The notes: generated from the letters alone by a model not told the origin. DNA of 54,974 bases from an uncultured Prevotellaceae bacterium (GCA_900317835.1 ONIL01000017.1:1-54974); one strand, 5' to 3'. Positions 26,498 to 34,886 are shown, numbered from the stretch's first letter. A program made the numbers and translations.

Positions 26498-27477
26498 ATT
26501 GTCGATGAATGATTAGCGAGTCGTTCTTGTTGCTTGCGATGATGCCATATCTCAAGGCTGTTGATGGCATTCTGCCACAAGATGTAGCAACCGGGTCCAG
26601 CAACCGAGAGGGGGCTCAGATAAGTATAAGCAATCCAGACGGCAAAGGCCGTGTTCTTCTGCCCCAGGCCTTGACCACTCTCGATGACGGTGCCAAAGAA
26701 GTGTCCGATGTAACGTCCCACGGCGAATTGCGCCAGACAGATAATGAGTGACACCAAGGCGATGGTGATGAGGAACACCACGGGAGCACCGCTGTTGATG
26801 ATGTTCTTGACGGTGCAGCCAGTAACGATGGTCAGCGAGATGCCCCACATGTAGAAGGACAGGTCCTGGATAGCGACGAGGCGCTGCTGCACGCGCGGCA
26901 GATAGTGCTTGACCAGATAGGCGGCAATCAGTGGCAGCACCAGCACGAGGAACACCTTGTACATGATCATCCAGAAGGCGGTCCAGAAGCTGATATCCAC
27001 CCCCTTGTCGATAAGAGGAAAGACCACGGGAACGGCGACCACCGTGACCAGGTTGGACAGGAACACGTAGCTTGTCATCGTCTCCAGGTTTCCGCCCAGT
27101 TTGCCCGTAACCACGGGAGCTGCGCTCGCACCGGGACAGATGACGCACGTGAGGATGCCCTCCATTAGGATCAGGTCTTTGCCCTTCATCTCAAAGCCCA
27201 GTATCAACCCAACGATGAGCACGACAAACAATACCTGGAACACCGACACCCACAGGTGCCACATCGCGGGGCGCATCTTGTGGAAATCCACCCTGAGGAA
27301 TGTCGTGAACAGGATCAGGCTCATGAACAACGGCAGGATGGTGTCGAATATCGGTTCCATCACCACGCTCACTGGGTCAAGTGCCCGTACCCAGTAAAAT
27401 ATCAGATAGATGACCGTGCCCGACACAATCGCGCTGGGCAACGTCCAATTTTTCAAGAAATTAATTATGGTCTTCAT
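26494..27477 (-). CDS. BASS/bile-acid:sodium-symporter-like transporter
   Basis: About 327 residues from MKTIINFLKNW, with roughly ten hydrophobic helices (LPSAIVSGTVIYLIFYW; FDTILPLFMSLILFTTFLRV; QVLFVVLIVGLILGF; and so on). The segment GILTCVICPGASAAPVVTGKLGGN resembles the conserved crossover region of the BASS/BART superfamily. It is an inner-membrane transporter of a small organic anion. The assignment to the superfamily is moderately sure and the substrate unknown. It forms a two-gene operon with the thioesterase downstream and diverges from the acyltransferase gene. Confidence 0.7.
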   Translation of the reverse strand: MKTIINFLKNWTLPSAIVSGTVIYLIFYWVRALDPVSVVMEPIFDTILPLFMSLILFTTFLRVDFHKMRPAMWHLWVSVFQVLFVVLIVGLILGFEMKGKDLILMEGILTCVICPGASAAPVVTGKLGGNLETMTSYVFLSNLVTVVAVPVVFPLIDKGVDISFWTAFWMIMYKVFLVLVLPLIAAYLVKHYLPRVQQRLVAIQDLSFYMWGISLTIVTGCTVKNIINSGAPVVFLITIALVSLIICLAQFAVGRYIGHFFGTVIESGQGLGQKNTAFAVWIAYTYLSPLSVAGPGCYILWQNAINSLEIWHHRKQQERLANHSSTI

Positions 27478-27485
27478 AGCGAGTG

Positions 27486-27493
27486 CAAAATTA
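27486..27493 (-). promoter_or_regulatory. -7 element 8 nt before the transporter start codon
   Basis: On the minus strand TAATTTTG ends only 8 nt upstream of ATG 27477. If used, the mRNA would be leaderless or nearly so. The -33 element is weak. Confidence 0.55.
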
Positions 27494-27568
27494 CAACTTT
27501 TTTGGCGCAAATGGCAAGTAATGATTGTTTCATTGCAGCATTGACTTGCCCATGAGGGAATTTTGTTG

Positions 27569-27576
27569 TACTTTCG
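27569..27576 (+). promoter_or_regulatory. -7 element 8 nt before the lipid A acyltransferase start codon
   Basis: TACTTTCG is one mismatch from TAnnTTTG and ends 8 nt before ATG 27585, again pointing to a leaderless transcript. It diverges from the transporter promoter. Confidence 0.45.
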
Positions 27577-27584
27577 CTGGCACA

Positions 27585-28553
27585 ATGAAGAAAGTGCTCA
27601 ACAACATAGCATTCTGGGCCATCTACGGCACATGGTACGGGCTGTCGCTGCTGCCATTGTGGGTGCATTACCTGTTCAGCGACGTGCTCTACATCGTGGT
27701 GGCCTACGTGCTGCGTTACCGCCACCGCGTGATCAGCAAGAATCTGCGCAACGCCTATCCCGACAAGAGCGACAAGGAACTCAAGGTGTTGCAGCGGCAG
27801 TTCTACAGGCACTTCTGCGACATCCTGGTCGAGACGGTGAAATATGCTACAATCAGCGACAAGAACATCATGCGCCGCATGACTTTCAAGGGCAGTGAGC
27901 AGGTAGCCGAGATCCTCAACAGCGGGCAGTCCATCGCGTTGCTGCTGGGTCACTACGGCAACTGGGAATGGGTCTCGTCACTGGTGCTGTGGCTGCGCCC
28001 GCTGGTGAACGACAATGTGGTGATGGGACAGATCTATCATCCACTCGAGAACGAGGTGTTTGACCGCGTCGTTCTCAAGGCCCGTGGCCGCATGGGATCA
28101 GACAGCGTGTCGATGAAGGAGACGTTGCGATGGATCCTGAGCAACAAGCGTGAGGGACGCCCCACGATACTGGGTTACATCAACGATCAGGTGCCCACCT
28201 GGCACAACATCCACCACTGGCTGACCTTTCTGAACCAGGAAACCCCAGTATTTACAGGCATTGAGCGCATCACCCGCTCCCAAGGGCAAGCCGTCGTCTA
28301 TGTCGATGTCAAGCAAGTGGGACGTGGATGCTACGAATGCGAGTACAAGGTCATCACGCGCGACCCCTCATCGATGGGCGAATTTGAATCAACCGACATT
28401 TATTTCCGCCTCATGGAGCAGACCATCAACCGTGCACCGCAGTACTGGCTGTGGAGCCATAACCGGTGGAAGAGGACGCGCGAGGAATTTGAGCGCCGTT
28501 TCAAGGTCGTCGACGGCAGGGTTGTCGAGAAAACCCCAAATGAGCAGCAATAA
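27585..28553 (+). CDS. Lipid A biosynthesis acyltransferase (LpxL/HtrB family)
   Basis: About 322 residues from MKKVLNNIAFWAIYG; longer in-frame starts exist but lack the typical N-terminal helix. One N-terminal membrane anchor precedes the acyltransferase domain with the catalytic HX4E motif (H123..E128 in GHYGNWEW). Other family features include RVISKNLRNAYPDKS and MEQTINRAPQYWLWSHNRWK near the C-terminus. It adds a secondary acyl chain to the lipid A precursor at the inner membrane. Together with the lpxB gene at 49.2 kb it shows that the organism makes lipid A. Confidence 0.92.
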   Translation: MKKVLNNIAFWAIYGTWYGLSLLPLWVHYLFSDVLYIVVAYVLRYRHRVISKNLRNAYPDKSDKELKVLQRQFYRHFCDILVETVKYATISDKNIMRRMTFKGSEQVAEILNSGQSIALLLGHYGNWEWVSSLVLWLRPLVNDNVVMGQIYHPLENEVFDRVVLKARGRMGSDSVSMKETLRWILSNKREGRPTILGYINDQVPTWHNIHHWLTFLNQETPVFTGIERITRSQGQAVVYVDVKQVGRGCYECEYKVITRDPSSMGEFESTDIYFRLMEQTINRAPQYWLWSHNRWKRTREEFERRFKVVDGRVVEKTPNEQQ

Positions 28554-28555
28554 TA

Positions 28556-28587
28556 TTTGGCTGATCTCGGGAAAATGTCTACCTTTG
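28556..28587 (+). promoter_or_regulatory. Promoter of the aminotransferase gene
   Basis: TTTG (28556-28559) and TACCTTTG (28580-28587) are 20 nt apart. The start codon is 52 nt downstream, leaving a leader that contains the repeated ACTAA motif (28602-28627). Confidence 0.75.
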
Positions 28588-28639
28588 CACAAACTATCAG
28601 ACTAATTAACTAGAAACTAAAAACTAATAGAACACAACT

Positions 28640-29833
28640 ATGAACCGACTTTCGGACCGCATTAACGCACTGGCACCTAGTGCCACCCTCGCCATGTCAC
28701 AAAAGAGTAGCGAACTGCGCGCCCAGGGCGTGGACGTGATCAACCTCTCGGTGGGCGAGCCCGATTTCTTCACCCCCGACCACATCAAGGCAGCTGCCTG
28801 CCAGGCTGTTGAAGACAACTTCTCATTCTACTCACCCGTTCCCGGCTATCTGTCGTTGCGACAGGCCGTGTGCGAGAAACTGCGTCGCGAGAACGGCTTG
28901 GAATATACCCCTGACCAGATCGTCATCGGCAACGGTGCCAAGCACGAACTGTGCAACGCCATCATGGCGCTCGTCAATCCTGGTGACGAGGTGATCATCC
29001 CCACTCCCGCATGGGTAAGCTATGTGCAGATGGTGAACCTTGCTGGTGGCAAGAGCGTGCTGATGCCATCAAGCATGGAGAAGAACTTCAAGGTGACCGC
29101 TGCCGAACTCGAGGCGGCCATCACCGACAAGACCCGCCTGATCGTCATCTGTTCGCCCAGCAACCCCAGTGGAGCCATCTACACGCGTGACGAATTGCGT
29201 TCGATCGCCGACATGCTTGCTCGTCACCCCGAGGTAATGGTCATCGCCGACGAAATCTATGAGCACATCAATTATGTTGGCCACCACGAGTCGTTGGCCC
29301 AGTTCGATGCTATCAAGGAGCAGGTGGTCATCATCAATGGTGTTTCCAAGGCCTACGCCATGACCGGTTACCGCATCGGTTACATCGCTGCCCCGCTGTG
29401 GGTCGCCAAGGCCGTGACCAAGATGCAAGGTCAATACACCAGTGGCGTCTCATCGATTGCCCAAAAAGCAGCCGAAGCCGCTTACAATGGTCCGCAAGAT
29501 TGCGTGGAGGAGATGCGCGTTGCCTTTGAGCGCCGCCGCAACCTGATTGTGGGTCTGCTGCAGCAGATTCCCGGTCTTGAGTTGAATATGCCCGATGGCG
29601 CATTCTATGCGTTCCCCAAGGTTGAATCCTACTACGGCAAGCGCTGCGGCGACACGGTTATCAACGATGATAACGACCTGGCACTGTACCTGCTCAACGA
29701 GGCACACGTTGCCACAGTAGCGGGAACTGCCTTCTGCTGCCCAGGCTACATCCGCCTGAGCTACGCCACCAGCGACGAGAACCTGCGCGAGGCCGCCAGC
29801 CGCATCGCTGCCGCACTCGCCAAACTCGTTTGA
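28640..29833 (+). CDS. Pyridoxal-phosphate aspartate/aromatic aminotransferase (class I)
   Basis: The 397-residue protein has the fold-type I landmarks: LSVGEPDFFTPDHIK at the N-terminus, GNGAKHELCNAI, CSPSNPSGAIYT, ADEIYEHINY, and the PLP-binding lysine K237 in GVSKAYAMTGYRIGY. The C-terminal RLSYATSDENLREA carries the carboxylate-binding Arg. It moves an amino group between aspartate (or a similar amino acid) and 2-oxoglutarate in the cytoplasm. Substrate range is not certain. It has its own promoter and terminator, so it is monocistronic. Confidence 0.93.
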   Translation: MNRLSDRINALAPSATLAMSQKSSELRAQGVDVINLSVGEPDFFTPDHIKAAACQAVEDNFSFYSPVPGYLSLRQAVCEKLRRENGLEYTPDQIVIGNGAKHELCNAIMALVNPGDEVIIPTPAWVSYVQMVNLAGGKSVLMPSSMEKNFKVTAAELEAAITDKTRLIVICSPSNPSGAIYTRDELRSIADMLARHPEVMVIADEIYEHINYVGHHESLAQFDAIKEQVVIINGVSKAYAMTGYRIGYIAAPLWVAKAVTKMQGQYTSGVSSIAQKAAEAAYNGPQDCVEEMRVAFERRRNLIVGLLQQIPGLELNMPDGAFYAFPKVESYYGKRCGDTVINDDNDLALYLLNEAHVATVAGTAFCCPGYIRLSYATSDENLREAASRIAAALAKLV

Positions 29834-29854
29834 CGGCTTTACACTGAAATCTCT

Positions 29855-29892
29855 AAAAAACTAAGGCATCCGCATGGATGCCTTAGTTTTTT
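29855..29892. terminator. Bidirectional intrinsic terminator
   Basis: A perfect 17-bp stem (AAAAAACTAAGGCATCC with its complement) with loop GCAT is flanked by A-run and T-run. It serves the aminotransferase gene and the convergent aminopeptidase gene. Confidence 0.9.
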
Positions 29893-29956
29893 CAGTATTG
29901 CGAGCTGCCAGCTCGTATTTTCCTAGACGGCCCGCACTTTGGGGCCTTGTGTTTGC

Positions 29957-31360
29957 TTATCGGTTAGCAGCCATGAAGTCCTCGACATCCTTGGGATGGT
30001 AGGGGATGCGCTTCTCGCCCAGGAAGCGGCAACCGTCGGCGGTGATGAGGATGTCGTCCTCGATGCGGATACCGCCAAAGTCCTTATAGGTCTCGAGCAT
30101 GTCGAAATTGAGGAACTCGGCGCAGTGGCCGCTGGCACGCCAGTCGTCGATGAGAGCGGGGATGAAGTAGATGCCCGGCTCATCGGTCACGACGAAGCCT
30201 TCCTGCAGGCGGCGTCCCATGCGCAGGGCATTGGTGCCGAACTGCTCCAGGTTGGGACGGGTCTCCTCGTCAAAGCCGACATAGATCTGTCCCAGGCCTT
30301 CCATGTCGTGAACGTCCATACCCATCATGTGTCCCAGGCCATGAGGCAGGAACATGGCGTGGGCACCGGCTGCCACAGCCTCGTCAACGTCGCCCTTCAT
30401 CAGGCCCAGCTCCTTGAGGCGCTCGGTCATCAGGCGGCACACGGCCATGTGAACGTCCATATATTTCATACCAGGTTTGGAGATACCCAATGCCAGGTCA
30501 TGGCACTCCTCGACAATGCTGTAGATCTCAAGTTGGCGCTGGTCATACTTGCCGGTCACGGGCATCGTGCGCGTGTTGTCGCTGCAGTAGAACTCCATCG
30601 TCTCGGCGCCGCAGTCACACAGGGCCAGGCGTCCGGCCTCGAGGGGAGCCATCGAGGGGTTGCCGTGCATAATCTCGCCATGCTGCGAGAAAATGGTGGC
30701 GAAGCTCACCTTAGCGCCATAGCTCTCGGCAATGCCGTCAACCTGTCCGCCGATGTATTTCTCGGTCACACCCGGCTTGATGAGTCGCATAGCGGTGGTG
30801 TGCATCAGGTAGCCCACCTCGGCAGCGCGCTCGAGTTCGGCAATCTCCTCGGCGGTCTTGACCGAACGCATGTTGATGACCGCTATGCGCAGGTCGTGGG
30901 ACACGGCCTCGGCCTGCTTGTCGGGGTGGATGCCCAGCAGGTCCATGATCTGTATCTTGGTGTCGTGGCGGTAAGGCGGCAGGAAGTGTATGCGGCGGCC
31001 CTTGGCCTTAGCATCGTCACAGATGACCTGCAACTGCTTCATAGGCGCTGAGTGGGCCACACCCACCTGAGCTGCCATGTCGGCCACACTATCGACCGAG
31101 CCATACCACACAATGTCCTCGATGTCGATGTCATCACCAACGAGGGTCTCGATGTTGTTATCAATGTCGATGACACCCACCAGGCCGTCACGCTGCTGAC
31201 CAAAGTAGTACAGGAACGAGGAATCCTGGCGGAAGGGATAATAAGCGTTGTTAGGATAGTTGCACGGTGACTCGTTGTTGCCAAAAAGCAGGATCACGCC
31301 GTCACCGACCATTTTTTTCAACTCGTCGCGTCGGTTGATGTAAGTCTGTTTACTGAACAT
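29957..31360 (-). CDS. pepP: Xaa-Pro aminopeptidase (peptidase M24B)
   Basis: The 467-residue protein has an N-terminal creatinase-like domain (FGNNESPCNYPNNAYYPFRQDSSFLYYFG) and a C-terminal pita-bread domain. The five metal ligands are in place: LCDCGAETMEFYCSDNTRTM (two Asp), HGLGHMMGMDVHD (His), TDEPGIYF (Glu) and GGIRIEDD (Glu). It releases the N-terminal residue from peptides with proline at position 2, with two Mn ions. No signal peptide is present. It appears monocistronic. Confidence 0.95.
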   Translation of the reverse strand: MFSKQTYINRRDELKKMVGDGVILLFGNNESPCNYPNNAYYPFRQDSSFLYYFGQQRDGLVGVIDIDNNIETLVGDDIDIEDIVWYGSVDSVADMAAQVGVAHSAPMKQLQVICDDAKAKGRRIHFLPPYRHDTKIQIMDLLGIHPDKQAEAVSHDLRIAVINMRSVKTAEEIAELERAAEVGYLMHTTAMRLIKPGVTEKYIGGQVDGIAESYGAKVSFATIFSQHGEIMHGNPSMAPLEAGRLALCDCGAETMEFYCSDNTRTMPVTGKYDQRQLEIYSIVEECHDLALGISKPGMKYMDVHMAVCRLMTERLKELGLMKGDVDEAVAAGAHAMFLPHGLGHMMGMDVHDMEGLGQIYVGFDEETRPNLEQFGTNALRMGRRLQEGFVVTDEPGIYFIPALIDDWRASGHCAEFLNFDMLETYKDFGGIRIEDDILITADGCRFLGEKRIPYHPKDVEDFMAANR

Positions 31361-31406
31361 AATAGTCGTATTTTAGTTTAAAGGTTGTTTGATATCTTGT
31401 TCACCG

Positions 31407-31414
31407 CAAAGATA
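31407..31414 (-). promoter_or_regulatory. -7 element of pepP
   Basis: On the minus strand TATCTTTG matches TAnnTTTG about 46 nt before the start codon. No clear TTTG is found at the right distance. Confidence 0.45.
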
Positions 31415-31544
31415 AGCATTATTTTCGAGAATCACAGAAAAAACTCACGCCATGCCGACAAAACGCCCTGCTACTTGACGTGAAATAAATTGGACTTATT
31501 GCACACCGTCAGTTCCACTTCATTTCACTTGATAGCAATAAAGA

Positions 31545-31604
31545 CTGCTCCGCAACCTCCCAAAAGAGTTACGGAGCAGAAATGTGAAAATAGCGTTCCG
31601 TAAC
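31545..31604. other. Competing hairpins in the pepP-TPM intergenic region
   Basis: The gap 31361-31640 holds no gene. Segment A (31545-31556, CTGCTCCGCAAC) can pair with B (31568-31579, GTTACGGAGCAG). B's first eight bases can instead pair with C (31595-31604, GTTCCGTAAC). The arrangement is that of mutually exclusive stems. It is 37 nt past the stop of the TPM gene on the minus strand and may be a terminator, attenuator or small RNA. Confidence 0.45.
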
Positions 31605-31640
31605 CCTACTAATATTGGAATCACGGAGTTTTTAAGTCAA

Positions 31641-32441
31641 CTACCAGCTGCCGCCGCCACCACCGCCGCCGAAGGAGCCGCCGCCGAAGCCTCCCCAGCC
31701 GCCACCGCCGCTCCAACTGCCGCCGCCACTCCATGACGAGCCACGGCCCCAGTCGCTGCCGCTAGTGAAAATGATGGGTCCGCCCCAGGTACCGGTATCG
31801 CCGTTGTTGCGGTTACCATTGTTATTATTGTTGCTGGCGGAAACAAGATAGATGAACAAAGCGAGGATGAAGATGAACAACAGTAGCGCCAGCAACGCAT
31901 CTCCTTCGTCCTGACTGGCATAATCTTCCTCATTAAACTCACCTGTGGCAAGATCGCGCACGACCTTGGCACCGGCCCACACGCCGCCCAGATAGTCATT
32001 TTCCTTGAAATAGGGAATCATCTTCTGATTGACGATGCGGTTGCTCATGGCGTCGGTGATGGCGCCTTCCAAGCCATAGCCCGGAGCTATAAAGGCTTCG
32101 CCCTTGCTTTCGGCTGTCTTGGGCTTGATGAGAATGACAACGCCATTATTCTTACCTTTCTTGCCAACGCCCCATTGCTCGCCGATGCTGTAGGCCATCA
32201 TGGCCTTGTCATAGTCACCGAAGTCGTCCATCGTGACCACACAAATCTGGTTGCTGGTCTCCACGGCAATCTTCTCGAGAGAATCCTCGAGCCACTGGCA
32301 ATCGCCCAAGATGCCGGCAAAGTCATTGACCAGACGCGGCGGATAAGGGCGCGCAGGCACCTGTGCCACTGCCGCAAGGGCCATGAGGCACAAGACAAAG
32401 ACCGTCAGTGGTCGCCTTATCGCTTTATTCCATGTTGCCAT
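31641..32441 (-). CDS. TPM-domain membrane protein with glycine-rich tail
   Basis: About 266 residues from MATWNKAIRRPLTVF. An upstream in-frame Met/Thr-rich stretch overlaps the preceding gene and is probably not translated from its own start. A signal peptide (to about AVAQ) is followed by a TPM domain (VNDFAGILGDCQWLEDSLEKI..QICVVTMDDFGDYD..NNGVVILI..GYGLEGAITDA), one transmembrane helix (LLALLLFIFILALFIYLV) and a tail of Gly/Ser/Trp repeats ending GGGGGGSW. This is the common YgcG-like layout, usually linked with LemA. A role in envelope or membrane stress is suspected. The start overlaps the previous gene's end by 17 nt. Confidence 0.85.
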   Translation of the reverse strand: MATWNKAIRRPLTVFVLCLMALAAVAQVPARPYPPRLVNDFAGILGDCQWLEDSLEKIAVETSNQICVVTMDDFGDYDKAMMAYSIGEQWGVGKKGKNNGVVILIKPKTAESKGEAFIAPGYGLEGAITDAMSNRIVNQKMIPYFKENDYLGGVWAGAKVVRDLATGEFNEEDYASQDEGDALLALLLFIFILALFIYLVSASNNNNNGNRNNGDTGTWGGPIIFTSGSDWGRGSSWSGGGSWSGGGGWGGFGGGSFGGGGGGGSW

Positions 32442-32910
32442 AGTCGTCATTGTGGTCATCATCATCGTCATCAATGTCGTCAAAGGTAACTTCGTTGCTC
32501 AACTCGTTCTCGTCGTCGCGCTCTCCAGGGAAGTATTGGGACAAATGCTCACCCATGTGGGCTATGATCTCGCACAAGCCGTCAACAGGCCTGCCGGCTT
32601 TGAGGAAGCGGGCCAATTCCTCGACCTCGCCGTCCCAGAAGCCCTCGGGCACCGCCTCGTTGATGCCGGTATCGCCCAAGATGGCGAACTTGCGGTCCTC
32701 GTAGGCTACAAAAATCAGCACGGCATTGCGACGCTTGGTCGTGTAGAGGTGCAGGCGGTCAAAAGTCCTGGCGGCACGTTTCATCACATTGCCGCGGCAT
32801 CGCGGCGTCACGTGGACGCAAATCTCGCCCGTGGTGTGACGCTCGGCTGCGGTAATGGCATCGGCGATGCGCCGTTGACCCTCACTGGGGATAAAATCGA
32901 CCAGTGCCAT
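32425..32910 (-). CDS. Short TPM-domain protein with acidic C-terminus
   Basis: The 161-residue protein is a TPM domain (IADAITAAERHTTGEICVHV..RNAVLIFVAYEDRKFAILGDTGINEAV) without signal peptide, so it is probably cytoplasmic or associated with a membrane partner. The C-terminal 25 residues are highly acidic (DDIDDDDDDHNDDYG). It is encoded 8 nt downstream of lemA and overlaps the next TPM gene, giving a lemA-TPM-TPM operon frequent in Bacteroidota. Function is unknown. Confidence 0.82.
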   Translation of the reverse strand: MALVDFIPSEGQRRIADAITAAERHTTGEICVHVTPRCRGNVMKRAARTFDRLHLYTTKRRNAVLIFVAYEDRKFAILGDTGINEAVPEGFWDGEVEELARFLKAGRPVDGLCEIIAHMGEHLSQYFPGERDDENELSNEVTFDDIDDDDDDHNDDYGNME

Positions 32911-32918
32911 GCCTTCAC

Positions 32919-33521
32919 TTAGTTGCTGGTACCAAAGTCTACCTTGGGAGCCTTGTCGGCACCCTCTTGAGCCTGGAAGTAAGGCTTGTCACCAAACCCG
33001 AAGATGCTGGCAAGGATGTTGGTGGGGAAGGTGCGGCGCTTGGTGTTGTACTCACGCGCTACCTCGTTGAACTTGTTGCGCTCGACGGTGATACGGTTCT
33101 CAGTTCCCTCAAGCTGGTTCTGGAGTTCCAGGAAGTTCTGGTTAGCCTTCAGGTCGGGATAGTTCTCGCTGACAGCAATCAGGCGGCTCAACGCATTGGT
33201 TACCTCGCCCTGTGCCTCCTGGTACTTCTTCAGGTCCTCAGGGGTCATGTTAGTCGGGTCGATGGTGACCTTGGTGGCATTTGCGCGTGCCTCGATTACG
33301 CCCTCAAGAGTTTCCTGCTCATGCTTGGCATAGCCCTTAACAGTCTCCACCAGGTTGGGGATGAGGTCAGCACGGCGCTGATAAACGTTCTCAACTTGGG
33401 CCCAAGCCGTCTCAACACTCTCTTGTGATTTTACAAGCCCGTTATAGCCGTTCTTTACCCAGCCAAACAAAGCGAGGGCGATAACGCCCAGGACAATAAG
33501 TCCAATACATCCTTTTTTCAT
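32919..33521 (-). CDS. lemA: LemA-family protein
   Basis: The 200-residue protein has an N-terminal membrane helix (GLIVLGVIALALFGWV) and the typical LemA helical body (YNGLVKSQESVETAWAQVENVYQRRADLIPNLVETVKGYAKHE) with the conserved NxLxRLIAVSENYPDLKANQNF and REYNTKRRTFPTNILASIFGF segments. It is membrane-anchored with a coiled periplasmic or cytoplasmic part. The biochemical role of the family is not known. It is the first gene of the lemA-TPM-TPM operon. Confidence 0.95.
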   Translation of the reverse strand: MKKGCIGLIVLGVIALALFGWVKNGYNGLVKSQESVETAWAQVENVYQRRADLIPNLVETVKGYAKHEQETLEGVIEARANATKVTIDPTNMTPEDLKKYQEAQGEVTNALSRLIAVSENYPDLKANQNFLELQNQLEGTENRITVERNKFNEVAREYNTKRRTFPTNILASIFGFGDKPYFQAQEGADKAPKVDFGTSN

Positions 33522-33564
33522 TGTCTTTAAAATATTATAAGGTGAATTATTTTTCTACAAATGG

Positions 33565-33572
33565 CAAATTTA
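33565..33572 (-). promoter_or_regulatory. -7 element of the lemA operon
   Basis: On the minus strand TAAATTTG matches TAnnTTTG 43 nt before the start codon. A TTTG at 33595-33598 is 22 nt away. Confidence 0.45.
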
Positions 33573-33635
33573 CAAATATCCGCGCATTCCACAGCAAAAT
33601 TCATGCCATTTTTTTACTGATCACAATGAATTTTG

Positions 33636-33643
33636 TATTTTTG
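33636..33643 (+). promoter_or_regulatory. -7 element 7 nt before the MmcQ-like start codon
   Basis: TATTTTTG matches TAnnTTTG. A one-mismatch TTTA lies at 33612-33615, 20 nt upstream. The box ends 7 nt before ATG 33651, so the transcript would be leaderless. Confidence 0.5.
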
Positions 33644-33650
33644 CCATGTG

Positions 33651-34028
33651 ATGATTGACGTCGAGCAACTTAGGGAATATTGCCTCTCGCTGGGCAACGA
33701 CATCGAGGAGAAAATGCCGTTTGCCAATTTTCATGGAGCCAGCACGGTGCTGGTATTCTACGTGTGCGGGCACATGTTCTGTTACTTTGACATCGAGCAA
33801 CTTGACATCGTGACTGTCAAGTGCCAGCCCGACCGTATTGCCGAGTTGCGCGCCCGGCATGAGTGGATCACGTCGCCCTACAATTCCAGCCCATTGCACT
33901 GGATAGGCATCAGCATCCAGTCGAGTGACCCGCAAATCACCCGCGATCTCATCCTCAATTCTTACCATCTCGTCAAGGCCAAATACACACCCAAATCCCG
34001 AGGCAAGCATTCCTCCACTGACCGTTAA
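33651..34028 (+). CDS. MmcQ/YjbR-family protein
   Basis: About 125 residues from MIDVEQLREYCLSLG. The helix followed by EKMPF and the strand pair VFYVCGHMFCYFDIE..VTVKCQPDR, then EWITSPYNSSPLHWIGI and SYHLVKAKY, match the small double-wing DNA-binding-like MmcQ/YjbR fold. Its function is not established. GTG 33648 or further upstream codons are also in frame but overlap the predicted promoter. Confidence 0.85.
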   Translation: MIDVEQLREYCLSLGNDIEEKMPFANFHGASTVLVFYVCGHMFCYFDIEQLDIVTVKCQPDRIAELRARHEWITSPYNSSPLHWIGISIQSSDPQITRDLILNSYHLVKAKYTPKSRGKHSSTDR

Positions 34029-34125
34029 AAACGAATCGGTTGCACAGTTTATCGGGGTGGTTTTCACCTCGCATTTGTCATTTCATACATTAATCCTGCC
34101 ACTTCATCCAATATGGTTTAAAACA

Positions 34126-34158
34126 TTTGCAGGAGGCGATTTGGCCATTGTAATTTTG
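34126..34158 (+). promoter_or_regulatory. Promoter of the outer-membrane beta-barrel gene
   Basis: TTTG (34126-34129) and TAATTTTG (34151-34158) are 21 nt apart, 50 nt before the start codon. Confidence 0.65.
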
Positions 34159-34208
34159 TTGCCATAACAAAGAAACGAATTACATTAACAACTAAAAAAT
34201 TTACAATT

Positions 34209-34886
34209 ATGGCAAACAAAAACTATTTCAACGAGAACACCCGCAAGGGTATCGCAACTGTGGCAAACAAGCTTCAAACCCGTTTGGGCCGCATCACACG
34301 TGTAGCAATTTTGACTTCAGTCATGGCCATCGCGGCAACCATGCCAGCAACAGGACAAGTGAAGTTGGGTTTCAAAGGCGGAATCACAACCAATGAGCTG
34401 AAAGACAAGAACAGCATCATGGACAGTAACAAGCACACGGCCTACAACGGTGGTCTCATGCTAGACCTGAACATTCCCAAGGTGGGCCTTGGACTTGAAA
34501 TCTCGGCTATGTACCGCTTCTCCAAAAACAGCACACTCGAGAACAAGGGGCTGTCGCCCAAGCGTCACTTAATCGACATTCCTGTCTATGCAAGATACCG
34601 CCTTTCCATTCCTGGTGTTGAGAAGTACGTGGCCCCACTCGTGTTTACGGGTCCCAACATCTCGGTGGTCGTCAAGGACGAGAGTGAACTCAACACTGAA
34701 CAAAGCAAGACCACCTTCTCGTGGGACGTGGGTGCAGGTGTGGACCTGTTCAAGCACATGAGGTTAACGGTCAGCTATGGCATCGGGATGAAAAAGGCGA
34801 TGAATGTTGTAGGCAAGAACTATGAAGGCAAGCCTGTCGAGGGTAAAGACCAATGCTGGTCATTGAGCGCAGCCATTATGTTCTGA
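34209..34886 (+). CDS. Outer-membrane beta-barrel protein (PorT/OmpA-barrel-like)
   Basis: The 225-residue protein has an extended N-terminus and a signal-like segment (VAILTSVMAIAATMPATGQ), then about eight predicted beta strands starting VKLGFKGGITTNEL and ending in an aromatic-terminated strand (CWSLSAAIMF). This fits the small barrel family widespread in Bacteroidota. The N-region before the signal (about 30 residues with charged and helical composition) is unusually long; a later start at MAIAAT would be too short. Function is unknown. Confidence 0.72.
   Translation: MANKNYFNENTRKGIATVANKLQTRLGRITRVAILTSVMAIAATMPATGQVKLGFKGGITTNELKDKNSIMDSNKHTAYNGGLMLDLNIPKVGLGLEISAMYRFSKNSTLENKGLSPKRHLIDIPVYARYRLSIPGVEKYVAPLVFTGPNISVVVKDESELNTEQSKTTFSWDVGAGVDLFKHMRLTVSYGIGMKKAMNVVGKNYEGKPVEGKDQCWSLSAAIMF

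Noticed and set aside
29939-31051. Open frame of 370 codons on the plus strand over pepP
   Set aside because: The opposite strand holds a complete M24 peptidase with all metal ligands. The plus-strand translation is His/Val/Gln-rich, typical of a shadow frame.
31641-32483. Earlier start of the TPM gene giving a Met/Thr-rich N-terminus
   Set aside because: The stretch is the antiphase reading of the Asp-rich end of the overlapping gene; the signal peptide begins at the later Met.
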